From assembly GCA_035705495.1 (NCBI GenBank), contig DASSWB010000057.1:1-8873 (forward strand): 8,873 bases of DNA, in the 5' to 3' direction. Both the position numbers and the translations under genes were made by a program. Below are positions 1 through 6,571 of the stretch, piece after piece (positions within the stretch are counted from its first letter, which is position 1; every line of letters begins with the position of its first letter). The DNA comes from DASSWB01 sp035705495 (GTDB taxonomy: Bacteria > Bacteroidota > Bacteroidia > Flavobacteriales > Flavobacteriaceae). Below the pieces are notes generated by a model. It did not search any database. It saw only the letters and a program-made list of their open reading frames with translations, and was not told where the DNA came from.

Positions 1-588
1 ATCGGATTTTTAATTACGGGAACATTTTGTGTGCTCGACCAATATTTAGAAGCCTTTCTAAAATCTTCTACTTGGATTTTGAACGAAAATATTACTGGCG
101 GAATTATTTTAAAATCATTTTGGTGGGATGTCAAATCCGTATTGACGGAAGAATTGATTTTTCGCGGAGCTTTACTTTATATTCTAATTCGAAAAATTGG
201 CTCAAGAAAAAGCATTTTAATTTCCGCGATTGCGTTTGGAATTTATCATTGGTTCTCTTATGGAGTTTTAGGAAACGCAGTGGCAATGATTTTAGCTTTT
301 ATGGGAACAGGGTTAATGGGTTATGCTTGGGCTTGGGCTTTTTCCAAAACCAGATCCATAATGTTACCTTTTGGACTTCATTTGGGCTGGAATTTTTTTT
401 ATAACACAATCTTCTCCAATGGACCTTTGGGCGAATTATTTCTTATTTCAAAAGGCGGAAATGAATTAGCTGATTGGATTTCGCTATTAAACTTTGTTAG
501 TGGTTTAGTTATCGTTCCTATTTTAGTGCTTATTTATGTAAGATATTTTGTAAAAAAAGAAACGGAAATTAAAACATCAGCGGAATAA
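1..588 (+). CDS. CPBP family intramembrane metalloprotease (5'-truncated by window edge)
   Basis: This is a membrane-embedded protease-like protein of the CPBP (CAAX protease and bacteriocin-processing, Abi) family. The frame is open from base 1 through the GTG at 31, so the true start is probably outside the window. I therefore annotate it as partial, although the GTG cannot be excluded. Counting from the first visible codon, all three family motifs are present: EELIFRG with the paired glutamates at 50-51 and the arginine at 55; FGIYHW with the histidine at 83; and HLGWN with the histidine at 127 and the asparagine at 131. Hydrophobic segments surround these motifs and one closes the protein before a charged, lysine-rich tail. 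The catalytic set looks intact, so it is probably active. The substrate cannot be told from sequence: family members process prenylated proteins, bacteriocins or membrane regulators. No bacteriocin gene is visible nearby. Confidence 0.9.
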   Translation: MGFLITGTFCVLDQYLEAFLKSSTWILNENITGGIILKSFWWDVKSVLTEELIFRGALLYILIRKIGSRKSILISAIAFGIYHWFSYGVLGNAVAMILAFMGTGLMGYAWAWAFSKTRSIMLPFGLHLGWNFFYNTIFSNGPLGELFLISKGGNELADWISLLNFVSGLVIVPILVLIYVRYFVKKETEIKTSAE

Positions 589-720
589 AAACGATGTCTA
601 GCACCGCATAGAAAATTGCTCCATTTTTGAAAAATTCATTTAAATTTATTCCTTAATTTACGATGAACAAACAGCAATTTTTCATATACACGACAAAATC
701 AATTAACAAAAATCAAATTT

Positions 721-755
721 CACTAACCACTAACCACTAACCACTAACCATAAAC
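721..755. repeat. Heptamer tandem repeat (CACTAAC)x4 plus one degenerate unit
   Basis: Four exact head-to-tail copies of CACTAAC fill 721-748. A fifth, altered copy (CATAAAC) follows at 749-755. The array ends nine bases before the ATG at 764, so it lies in the presumed 5' leader of the TIGR00266-family gene. Unit number could vary by slipped-strand replication. Because it is outside the reading frame, any effect would be on transcription or translation initiation. No function is shown by the sequence. Confidence 0.9.
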
Positions 756-763
756 ATTTAACA

Positions 764-1564
764 ATGAACACACACGAAATAGACTATCATATTTTTGGAG
801 AAGAGATGCAATATGTGGAAATCGAATTAGATCCGCAGGAAGCTGTAATTGCCGAAGCAGGGAACTTTATGATGATGGAAAATGGAATTAAAATGAATAC
901 CATTTTTGGTGACGGATCCAAACAAAACGAAGGTTTCTTGGGAAAAGTTCTCGGAGCGGGAAAAAGACTTCTAACTGGCGAAAGTTTGTTCATGACCATT
1001 TTTTCAAATGAAATAAACGCCAAGAAAAAAGTGAGTTTTGCGGCACCGTATCCAGGGAAAATTATTCCGATAGACCTTAGCATGTTTGGGGGAAAATTCA
1101 TTTGTCAAAAGGATGCTTTTTTATGCGCCGCAAAAGGGGTTTCAGTCGGAATTGAATTCAGCAGGAAACTTGGTCGCGGTTTGTTTGGCGGTGAAGGTTT
1201 TATCATGCAGAAAGTTGAGGGAGACGGAATGGCATTTGTTCACGCTGGTGGAACCATGGCAAAAAAAGAATTAGCACCTGGCGAAGTTTTAAAGGTGGAT
1301 ACCGGTTGTATCATAGGCTTTACACAGAATGTGAATTACGATATTGAATTTGTGGGAGGCATTAAAAATACAATCTTTGGAGGTGAAGGATTGTTCTTTG
1401 CCAACTTAACTGGTCCAGGGACAGTTTACATTCAATCTTTACCTTTCAGCCGATTGGCAAATAGGATTTTAATGGCCGCACCGCAAGGAGGAGGAAGTGA
1501 TAAAGGGGAAGGCAGTGTGTTGGGAGGTTTAGGAAGAGTTCTGGGGGGAGATAATCGGTTTTAA
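764..1564 (+). CDS. TIGR00266 / AIM24 family protein
   Basis: This 266-residue soluble protein belongs to the TIGR00266 (AIM24-like, DUF124) family, which is widespread in bacteria and has no settled biochemical role; eukaryotic AIM24 is a mitochondrial protein. Family hallmarks are visible: EAGNFMMM at 31-38, the block GEGFIMQK through VHAGG at 143-163, and a near-repeat of that block, FGGEGLFF, at 205-212, followed by QSLPFSRLANRI at 224-235. The paired glycine-rich blocks fit the internally repeated beta-sandwich of the family. The C terminus (241-263) is a glycine-rich tail, as in many homologues. There is no signal peptide or membrane segment. The ATG at 764 is the natural start because the family's conserved region begins soon after it. 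It stands alone, with the heptamer repeat just upstream and no clear terminator after it. Confidence 0.93.
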   Translation: MNTHEIDYHIFGEEMQYVEIELDPQEAVIAEAGNFMMMENGIKMNTIFGDGSKQNEGFLGKVLGAGKRLLTGESLFMTIFSNEINAKKKVSFAAPYPGKIIPIDLSMFGGKFICQKDAFLCAAKGVSVGIEFSRKLGRGLFGGEGFIMQKVEGDGMAFVHAGGTMAKKELAPGEVLKVDTGCIIGFTQNVNYDIEFVGGIKNTIFGGEGLFFANLTGPGTVYIQSLPFSRLANRILMAAPQGGGSDKGEGSVLGGLGRVLGGDNRF

Positions 1565-1682
1565 CGATTTTGTGCTTTGAATTCCGAAATATAATCCTTA
1601 AATTTAGGAGATTTAAAAAAATAGAATTGTCCAATCTTTTCAATTTTCAACAACCATTTAATAATTTAAATTATTTCAAATT

Positions 1683-1880
1683 ATGGCGAGAGCGATGTTT
1701 GAATACACCAAAACTGTGCTGAAAAAAGTCAGTTTTGATGCTGCTTTATTCTGCAAAGAAGTTCAAAAAGCGATCCGGAGACTCCTTCCTCATGAAATTG
1801 AAGAACTGAAAATCTGGATTATTTCTCTAACCAAACAGAATCCTGAATTGAATTCCTGTTTGATTTATCTCAACCCTTAA
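1683..1880 (+). CDS. Small conserved hypothetical protein (65 aa)
   Basis: This is a short basic protein whose sequence I recognise as a type found across Flavobacteriia, without a known function. Translation may begin at the ATG at 1683 or at a second in-frame ATG at 1695, which gives MFEYTKTVLKKVSFD. I believe homologues tend to begin near that second methionine, so the true product may be 61 residues. The body looks mainly helical and amphipathic (roughly residues 20-50, containing LFCKEVQKAIRRLLPHEIEELK). There is one cysteine in the helix and one near the C terminus. There is no signal peptide or membrane segment. A strong terminator begins eight bases after the stop, which supports a real short transcript. 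It could be a regulatory or adaptor protein, but nothing here shows a partner. Confidence 0.8.
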   Translation: MARAMFEYTKTVLKKVSFDAALFCKEVQKAIRRLLPHEIEELKIWIISLTKQNPELNSCLIYLNP

Positions 1881-1888
1881 AAACGAAC

Positions 1889-1910
1889 AAAAGCGGCCTA
1901 GGCCGCTTTT
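1889..1910. terminator. Palindromic intrinsic terminator after the 65-aa gene
   Basis: AAAAGCGGCC and GGCCGCTTTT flank a central TA, making a perfect 22-base palindrome. It can fold as a 9-bp stem with a CTAG loop. A T-run continues directly on the plus strand, so it terminates the 65-residue gene. Read from the other strand it has only an interrupted T-tract. It may still act as a weaker backstop for the convergent oxyR transcript, which ends about 140 bases away. Confidence 0.9.
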
Positions 1911-2051
1911 TAATTTTAAAAAATTTCCGATTTAAATATGTTCGATCTTTAATTTCTGGGAGCAGTAAAATATTTCATTTCCTTTTCAAAAAAGATAAAA
2001 AACCATCAATAAATTCCCTGCATTTTACAATATACATTTTTACAGTCTTTA

Positions 2052-2993
2052 CTATTTCTTTGGCAACGGACTGATAATTTTTACATTCTGAAAAGCAATG
2101 GCACCTCTTACAATTCCGGAAATGGATGCGATCAAAGCTTCTATAATCTGAATTTTCAATCCGCTGCTGCTATAAATCAGACTTATTTCACGGGCGGGAA
2201 CCGGTTCTTCGAATGAGTGTAAATTCTTCTTAAAACCTTCTTTGAGATCCAGGGTGTGCAAATAGGGAAGGAGCGTCATTCCCAATCCTTCATTCGATAA
2301 CTTTATCAATGTTTCAAAACTTCCGCTCTCCAGTTGAAAATGATCATCTTTGAAACTTTTTGTGGCGTGACATAAATTTATAATTCCATCCTTAAAACAA
2401 TGTCCATCTTCTAAAAGTAAAATATCCTCAATCTCCAATTCATTTACTTCAAGTGCTTTTTTTCCGTACAATCGGTGCCCTGAAGGAACATAAGCCACAA
2501 AAGGTTCATAATATAACGGACGTTCTTTTATTTCGGGAAGTTCCAATGGTGTTGCAGCTATCGCGGCATCAAGATGTCCGTCCTTGATTTTTTCAACGAT
2601 GGATTCTGTATTTAATTCTTCGATTTTCAGTTTTACCTTCGGATATTTTTTAATGAAATTATTGAGGAACATCGGTAACAAAGTCGGCATAACCGTAGGA
2701 ATAATACCAAGTCTAAAGCTTCCACCAATAAATCCTTTTTGCTGATCTACAATGTCTTGAATTCTATTGCTTTCAGCAACAATGTTTCTCGCTTGTTGTA
2801 CCACTTTTTCACCGACTTCGGTCAACTCTATGGGCTGTTTTCCACGATTAAAAATTTGAATGCCCAATTCATCTTCCAGCTTTTGTATTTGCATACTCAA
2901 AGTTGGTTGGGTAACGAATATTTTCTGTGCCGCTTTTGTAAAATTCTTATACTCTGCAACTGCTAATACATAATGCAACTGGGTAATGGTCAT
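2052..2993 (-). CDS. oxyR: OxyR-type LysR family hydrogen peroxide-sensing regulator
   Basis: This 313-residue LysR-type regulator matches OxyR closely. The N-terminal winged helix-turn-helix covers about 1-60 (MTITQLHYVLAVAEY, then FTKAAQKIFVTQPTLS), and the ligand-binding fold follows. The redox cysteines are at 199 and 208 in LEDGHCFKDG...LC, the same numbers as in E. coli OxyR. His198 and Asp202 are kept and Arg201 is replaced by Lys. Thr100 and Thr129, implicated in peroxide binding in other OxyR proteins, are also present. By family knowledge, peroxide forms the Cys199-Cys208 disulfide and switches DNA binding. I chose the ATG at 2993 because the family alignment begins there and because a -7 promoter element sits 20 bases upstream; an upstream start at 3056 would place that element inside the gene. 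No catalase, dps or ahp gene is adjacent, so its targets are elsewhere. Confidence 0.95.
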   Translation of the reverse strand: MTITQLHYVLAVAEYKNFTKAAQKIFVTQPTLSMQIQKLEDELGIQIFNRGKQPIELTEVGEKVVQQARNIVAESNRIQDIVDQQKGFIGGSFRLGIIPTVMPTLLPMFLNNFIKKYPKVKLKIEELNTESIVEKIKDGHLDAAIAATPLELPEIKERPLYYEPFVAYVPSGHRLYGKKALEVNELEIEDILLLEDGHCFKDGIINLCHATKSFKDDHFQLESGSFETLIKLSNEGLGMTLLPYLHTLDLKEGFKKNLHSFEEPVPAREISLIYSSSGLKIQIIEALIASISGIVRGAIAFQNVKIISPLPKK

Positions 2994-3012
2994 GTCTGTA
3001 AATTTGAAACGA

Positions 3013-3020
3013 CAAAGGTA
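3013..3020 (-). promoter_or_regulatory. Bacteroidota-type -7 promoter element for oxyR
   Basis: On the minus strand this reads TACCTTTG, a full match to the Bacteroidota/Flavobacterium -7 consensus TAnnTTTG. Its last base is 20 positions before the A of the oxyR ATG. That is the same distance as for the neighbouring DUF2141 gene. I could not find a TTG -33 element at the usual spacing, so the call rests on the -7 match and the position. Confidence 0.6.
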
Positions 3021-3100
3021 TAAGTAAATGTCTTTGAAAATTAAAATTCCAATCAATTATTTCTATTGAATGTTTTAAAAAATCAGAAGAATCTTGAGCT

Positions 3101-3132
3101 AAAAAAAGCGCTCTTCTTTTAGAGAGCGCTTT
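3101..3132 (-). terminator. Intrinsic terminator of the DUF2141 gene
   Basis: A 10-bp perfect stem (AAAGCGCTCT at 3105-3114 with AGAGCGCTTT at 3123-3132) has an 8-base loop. In the minus-strand transcript it is followed by a run of U from 3107 down to 3101, three of which can also pair in the stem. It lies about 50 bases after the DUF2141 stop and upstream of the oxyR promoter element, so it separates the two minus-strand transcription units. Confidence 0.85.
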
Positions 3133-3183
3133 ACGAATTGGTCTTTTACAGACCTCCTCTTCTTCGTTTTTACTTTTTTGAAA

Positions 3184-3597
3184 CTAAAATTTAATTTCCA
3201 TTGTCAGGGGTTTGTCTCCGACTTCAAATTTTGTATCAGACCAAGTTGGTGGTCCAAAATTGAATACATTGTTGGAAGCACCATAAGATTCCGTGGGCAT
3301 TCCGTTAGGTTCAAAATCCATTTTTTCATTATTGTTTTCATCGTGGAATCCGAGTATGGAATAGGTTCCATCTGGAACATTTTTGAAAACTACAGTCGCT
3401 GACCCATCTACAACTTCCGCCGATTCCGTAAAATTTGGTTGTTTCATGAAGGTTTCTTCGGTATAAAGTGCCAATCTTACTTTGCCTTCATTTTTCTGAA
3501 TTTTTACGTTAACTGTAATCGATGTGCCTTCCGCTTCTTGAGCATGTACGATGGAAGCAATAAAAAGTGCGGTTAATAAAATAATTGTTTTCATCAT
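3184..3597 (-). CDS. DUF2141 domain-containing secreted protein
   Basis: This 137-residue exported protein of the DUF2141 family has no known biochemical role. Residues 1-19 form a classic signal peptide (MMKT, a hydrophobic core, then VHA), with likely cleavage before Gln20. The mature part is a predicted small beta-sandwich. It carries the family's conserved block FHDENNNEKMDFEPNGMPTE at 84-103, followed by YGASNN at 105-110. The D-E-N-N-N-E run resembles an acidic metal-binding loop, but binding is not proven. Two start ATGs are adjacent (3597 and 3594) and cannot be told apart. The gene has its own -7 element 20 bases upstream and its own terminator, so it is probably monocistronic. The protein should be periplasmic or at the cell surface. 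Confidence 0.93.
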   Translation of the reverse strand: MMKTIILLTALFIASIVHAQEAEGTSITVNVKIQKNEGKVRLALYTEETFMKQPNFTESAEVVDGSATVVFKNVPDGTYSILGFHDENNNEKMDFEPNGMPTESYGASNNVFNFGPPTWSDTKFEVGDKPLTMEIKF

Positions 3598-3616
3598 TTT
3601 GTTTTTTTGGTTTCGA

Positions 3617-3624
3617 CAAATGTA
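3617..3624 (-). promoter_or_regulatory. Bacteroidota-type -7 promoter element for the DUF2141 gene
   Basis: On the minus strand this reads TACATTTG, a full TAnnTTTG match ending 20 bases before the ATG at 3597. This is the same geometry as for oxyR. No good TTG -33 element is visible at 17-23 bases upstream. Confidence 0.6.
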
Positions 3625-3698
3625 TGAACAGGTTTAAAACCAGCTGAATTATTTTATCTCAACTGTTGAATTTGTGAGATGAACTGTAACGTCCTTGA

Positions 3699-4529
3699 TC
3701 ACCACCAAACAACAAAAAACCGCTCAAAATCCTTCTCGTTTTTCATCCAAACCAGCGGTGATTTTTCAGAATTAAATAATCCAATAATTTCTTTTTTTAT
3801 TTCTGAAAAGGAAAACCATTGTTTTACCAATCGGGGTTCAATACACCAATCTTGTTTCACGGGCAGATAAAATTGAAATGCTCCGTATGTTTCTTCTGAA
3901 AACGTATCAAATCGAATCCAATATCCTGCAATACACGCAGGATTGATTTCAGTGAAAACAGGAATTTTCTCAACTTTCGGAATGAAGATAAACGCTTTAA
4001 AACATATTTTTTGTAGCACTTCTTTTGAATTGATTTTAAGTTCGTCTATTAATTGAGCCGTTTCCGGTTGATGAAGTAATGGGAATTGATGATTTTGTAA
4101 TTTCTCAAGTTTTTTGACCAATGAATCCTTTCGATTGGGACCGATTAATGCGAATTTTTCATTTTCAAAAACCGGATCGTAAATATAAAACTTATAAACC
4201 AGTTCAATATGCGAACAAACTTCGGTCAACTTATTCTGAATCAGAAAATCCAGTTCCCCAATGGTAATTTTCCCTGATTTAATCTGAATGTTGTTGGCAA
4301 GAACTTTTTCTTCCGAAAAATGAATCAAATAATAGAGAAAGAAGTGTTCTATTCTTTTTCCTAAAGGTAAATTCGACGGAATGGAAATATCTAAATCGCT
4401 TTGTACAATTACATTTTCATTCAGTTTAAATTGCTTGTATTCCAGATTTTTTTCAGAAATAAAAAGATCTGGGGTTTTTAAAAACCCTGAAAATTGATTG
4501 TGGATTCGGCGGAAGTTTGATGGATTCAA
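3699..4529 (-). CDS. DUF1853 family protein, nuclease-like fold suspected
   Basis: This 276-residue soluble protein matches the DUF1853 family. Its typical blocks appear in order: LGKRIEHFF at 56-64, GELDFL at 91-96, HIELVYKFY at 107-115, GPNRKDSLVKKLEKL at 130-144 and GYWIR at 202-206, ending with FFVVWW at 271-276. The spaced acidic residues Glu61, Asp94 and Glu109 with Lys113 resemble a PD-(D/E)XK nuclease core. That is my inference, since the last spacing (E-x3-K) is not the classical E-x-K. The only workable start is TTG at 4529, because the next methionine is at 262 and an in-frame stop lies five codons upstream. The TTG overlaps the permease stop as TTGA, and an AAGGA sequence sits six bases ahead. 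Translation is therefore probably coupled to the permease. Confidence 0.87.
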   Translation of the reverse strand: MNPSNFRRIHNQFSGFLKTPDLFISEKNLEYKQFKLNENVIVQSDLDISIPSNLPLGKRIEHFFLYYLIHFSEEKVLANNIQIKSGKITIGELDFLIQNKLTEVCSHIELVYKFYIYDPVFENEKFALIGPNRKDSLVKKLEKLQNHQFPLLHQPETAQLIDELKINSKEVLQKICFKAFIFIPKVEKIPVFTEINPACIAGYWIRFDTFSEETYGAFQFYLPVKQDWCIEPRLVKQWFSFSEIKKEIIGLFNSEKSPLVWMKNEKDFERFFVVWW

Positions 4530-5593
4530 TTGAGATCCTTTTTACTCAGTAAATATCCGAAGGGATGTAAAACCTGAACATGTCTAAAAACTACGTTTAC
4601 AATTGCAAGAATCGGGATCGCCAGGATCATTCCCATTATGCCCCAAACCTGATTGCCAATAACCACGGCAAGAATGACAAAAAATGGATGTAAATCCACT
4701 TGATCGCCAACCACATACGGTTCCAAAATATAACTTTCCACAAACTGTGCGATTACAAAGGTGATTATTATTCCAACCAAGACTCCTGTTTCACCGGTAG
4801 TAAGAAAACCAAAGGCCATGGCCATCCCAAATCCAATAATATTTCCCAAATACGGAATCAAACTAAAAAGTGCGGCCAAAGCACTGATAATGATAAAATT
4901 ATTAACTCCTGAAATTCCCAAGCCAATCGCATAAAGTCCGGCCAAAATAGCAATCAGCAAAAGTTTACCGATCAAATATTTTTGTGCAACTCGGGCTGAT
5001 TTATTGATAACATCGGTAACTTCTTGTTTTTTGTCAACTGAAAAAAGTCGCAAGAAAAATTCCTTGAAACGATGTCTGTAATTTAGTAGAAAGAAAATAT
5101 AAATAAAAGTGAGTAGGTAATCACCTAAAAAACTCATTGTTGCACCAAAGAAATTCCCAGCCTTTTGTTCCGGATTTGTGTTTTTTCCCGTAAAAGGAAT
5201 ATTCTGATCCGTTTTTGAGAGATCCAATTGTTCTTCCTGAACAGGAGTGTGTTCCATGACCAACTCTTTAAGTTGCTCAACTTTCGGTTTCATGGTTTGC
5301 TTAATTTGATCCCAATCATCCATGAAATTTTTTACCTGAAAAGAAACCAACGCCATAAAACCAAGCGATATCAGAAAAAGAACCAATGTACTTGACAAGG
5401 ATGCCGAAGCCCGGTTCATGAATTTATTTTCAAGGAAATTTGAAAAAGGAATCATTAACAAAGCCAAAATAATAGCTGTGGTAAAAGGAATAAGAAAAAC
5501 CTGTGATTTGAATAATCCCCAAAGTAAAAAGAAAATACCAACGATGCTTATTGTTGAAAAAAACAAAATACGTTGGCCTTTGGTCATCATCAT
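4526..5593 (-). CDS. AI-2E family transporter (permease)
   Basis: This 355-residue polytopic inner-membrane protein belongs to the AI-2E family (PF01594). The family includes proposed autoinducer-2 exporters, Na+/H+ antiporters and many members of unknown substrate, so the substrate here is open. It has about eight hydrophobic segments: two at 11-52, one at 66-87, one near 155-170 and the rest at 208-335. The soluble region at 88-150 is typical. Conserved family motifs are visible: IPYLGNIIG at 246-254, and FVESYILEPYVVG (284-296) followed by LHPFF and GIMGMILAIPILAI (318-331). I chose the first of three consecutive ATGs (5593). An upstream TTG at 5620 would add nine residues but falls in the leader. 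The gene is first in an operon with DUF1853, joined by a 4-base overlap. A weak -7-like TTCTTTTG sits at 5618-5625. Confidence 0.93.
   Translation of the reverse strand: MMMTKGQRILFFSTISIVGIFFLLWGLFKSQVFLIPFTTAIILALLMIPFSNFLENKFMNRASASLSSTLVLFLISLGFMALVSFQVKNFMDDWDQIKQTMKPKVEQLKELVMEHTPVQEEQLDLSKTDQNIPFTGKNTNPEQKAGNFFGATMSFLGDYLLTFIYIFFLLNYRHRFKEFFLRLFSVDKKQEVTDVINKSARVAQKYLIGKLLLIAILAGLYAIGLGISGVNNFIIISALAALFSLIPYLGNIIGFGMAMAFGFLTTGETGVLVGIIITFVIAQFVESYILEPYVVGDQVDLHPFFVILAVVIGNQVWGIMGMILAIPILAIVNVVFRHVQVLHPFGYLLSKKDLN
4536..4543 (-). promoter_or_regulatory. Shine-Dalgarno-like site deciding the TTG start of the DUF1853 gene
   Basis: The minus strand reads AAAAAGGA, ending six bases before the TTG at 4529. 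Shine-Dalgarno sequences are generally weak or absent in this phylum, so a good match at standard spacing ahead of a rare start codon is notable. It lies within the last codons of the upstream permease gene (encoding Lys-Lys-Asp), so coding constraint could also explain it. Confidence 0.35.
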
Positions 5594-5630
5594 TTTCGAC
5601 TGTTTCCCGTGAAGGTACAAAAGAAATAAA

Positions 5631-5650
5631 AGTCGAAAAGTTAAAAAGTT
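5631..5650 (+). repeat. Copy A of a dispersed A-rich 20-mer (AGTCRAAAAGTTAAAAAGTT)
   Basis: This 20-base sequence recurs at 8683-8702 in the same orientation with 19 of 20 bases identical. It sits in the divergent gap between the permease and truA-like genes. It is A-rich, with an internal AAAAGTT periodicity, so chance or slippage is possible. The shared AGTC edge makes a common origin more likely. Confidence 0.55.
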
Positions 5651-5744
5651 ATAAAGTGAAAATCAATCGATTTAAAAGAAATTCATCAATGTATTCAAGA
5701 ATATTCAAAATGATAAAGAAACAAACGTGTAAATAAATTACCGT

Positions 5745-5752
5745 TAACTTTG
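5745..5752 (+). promoter_or_regulatory. Possible -7 promoter element overlapping the truA-like start
   Basis: TAACTTTG is a full match to TAnnTTTG on the plus strand. It overlaps the first candidate start codon (TTG at 5750). If it is a real promoter, transcription would begin after that codon and translation would need the next start, such as the TTG at 5765. No TTG -33 element is seen at usual spacing, so it may be coincidence. Confidence 0.35.
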
Positions 5753-6559
5753 GAAAAAAATATTTTGCAGCACAAAAAATATTATTACCTCATAAAAGTT
5801 CAGTTTCTTGGTTACCGATTGCACGGTTGGCAAAAGCAGCCAGGATTCAAAACGGTTGAAGGGTTGATCAAGAAAACATTGCAATATGTTTTTGGTGATA
5901 GAAGGTTCAAAATACTCGGTGCGGGACGTACGGACGCCATGGTTTCTGCACAGGATGCTGCTTTTGAATTGTTTATAGAAGATGAACCTTTATATAATAC
6001 AGCCGATTTTCTAAAACTGTTCAACAAAAACCTTCCGCCAGACATTCGGGCAACTTCTATGAAGGAGGTGACTTCAGATTTCAACATCATTAAAGATTCA
6101 AAAATAAAAGAATACGCTTACTTTTTCTCATTCGGAAAAAAGAACCATCCTTTTTGCGCGCCTTTTATGGCAAATTTTCCGGAAGAATTGGATATAGAAA
6201 CAATGAAAAAAGCCGCTAAACTTTTTGAAGGAACTCATAATTTTAGGAATTACTGCGTTTCTTCCGGAGAAAACAGCAAATTTGAACGCGAAGTAGTGAA
6301 AGCTGCAATAGAAGAAAACAACATACTCACCGCGAATTTCTTTCCTGAAAAAAGTTATGTTTTTCACGTGCACGGCAGCGGATTTCTAAGATATCAGGTA
6401 AGATTGATGATGGGTGCTTTAATACAATTGGGTAGGGGAGAAATTCTGTTCACCGATATTCAAGAAAGTTTACAACCCAACAGTAACAATCAAATGACTT
6501 TTATAGCGCCGGCGTCAGGGTTAATGCTGAATAAAATCGATTTTGACGTGAAGAATTAG
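5750..6559 (+). CDS. TruA-like tRNA pseudouridine synthase (divergent paralogue)
   Basis: This is a member of the TruA family of pseudouridine synthases, which isomerise uridine in the tRNA anticodon arm. It is 269 residues from the first TTG, about the usual family length. The catalytic aspartate is Asp62 in GRTDAMVSA. Canonical TruA has GRTDAGVHA, so the motif is altered after the Asp. Other family blocks are present: LHGWQKQP at 24-31, KEYAYFF at 120-126, FEGTHNFRNYC at 159-169 and GSGFLRYQVRLMMGALIQLGRG at 209-230. The altered motif suggests the lineage-specific flavobacterial paralogue rather than housekeeping TruA, so I give no symbol. There is no early ATG; starts are TTG at 5750 or TTG at 5765, and the possible promoter above favours the latter. 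It is divergent from the permease and converges on the small membrane protein gene with a 12-base gap. Confidence 0.88.
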   Translation: MEKNILQHKKYYYLIKVQFLGYRLHGWQKQPGFKTVEGLIKKTLQYVFGDRRFKILGAGRTDAMVSAQDAAFELFIEDEPLYNTADFLKLFNKNLPPDIRATSMKEVTSDFNIIKDSKIKEYAYFFSFGKKNHPFCAPFMANFPEELDIETMKKAAKLFEGTHNFRNYCVSSGENSKFEREVVKAAIEENNILTANFFPEKSYVFHVHGSGFLRYQVRLMMGALIQLGRGEILFTDIQESLQPNSNNQMTFIAPASGLMLNKIDFDVKN

Positions 6560-6571
6560 AACAATTCATGT

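Noticed and set aside
622..629. CATTTTTG as a possible -7 element for the TIGR00266-family gene.
   Set aside because: It has one mismatch to TAnnTTTG, no -33 element, and lies more than 130 bases from the start codon in AT-rich sequence.
612..681. Inverted repeat AAAATTGCT (612-620) and AGCAATTTT (673-681).
   Set aside because: The arms are only nine A/T-dominated bases with a 52-base spacer and no T-run, so they are not convincing as a terminator or riboswitch.
2994..3056. N-terminal extension of OxyR by 21 residues to an upstream start.
   Set aside because: LysR proteins begin at the MTITQL-type segment, the extension contains the likely promoter element, and the 2993 start restores E. 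coli numbering of the redox cysteines.
3101..3183. Possible small basic peptide (KKVKTKKRRS-like) on the minus strand between the DUF2141 and oxyR genes.
   Set aside because: The frame has no usable start codon after its upstream stop, and the segment includes the terminator hairpin.
3656..3680. Hairpin ATCTCA/TGAGAT after the DUF1853 gene as a terminator.
   Set aside because: The six-base stem has a 13-base loop and no T-run on the minus strand.
5594..5620. TTG start at 5620 for the AI-2E permease.
   Set aside because: Three ATG codons follow at 5593-5585, and the family's first membrane segment begins soon after them. The extension adds only nine non-conserved residues and overlaps a weak -7-like sequence.
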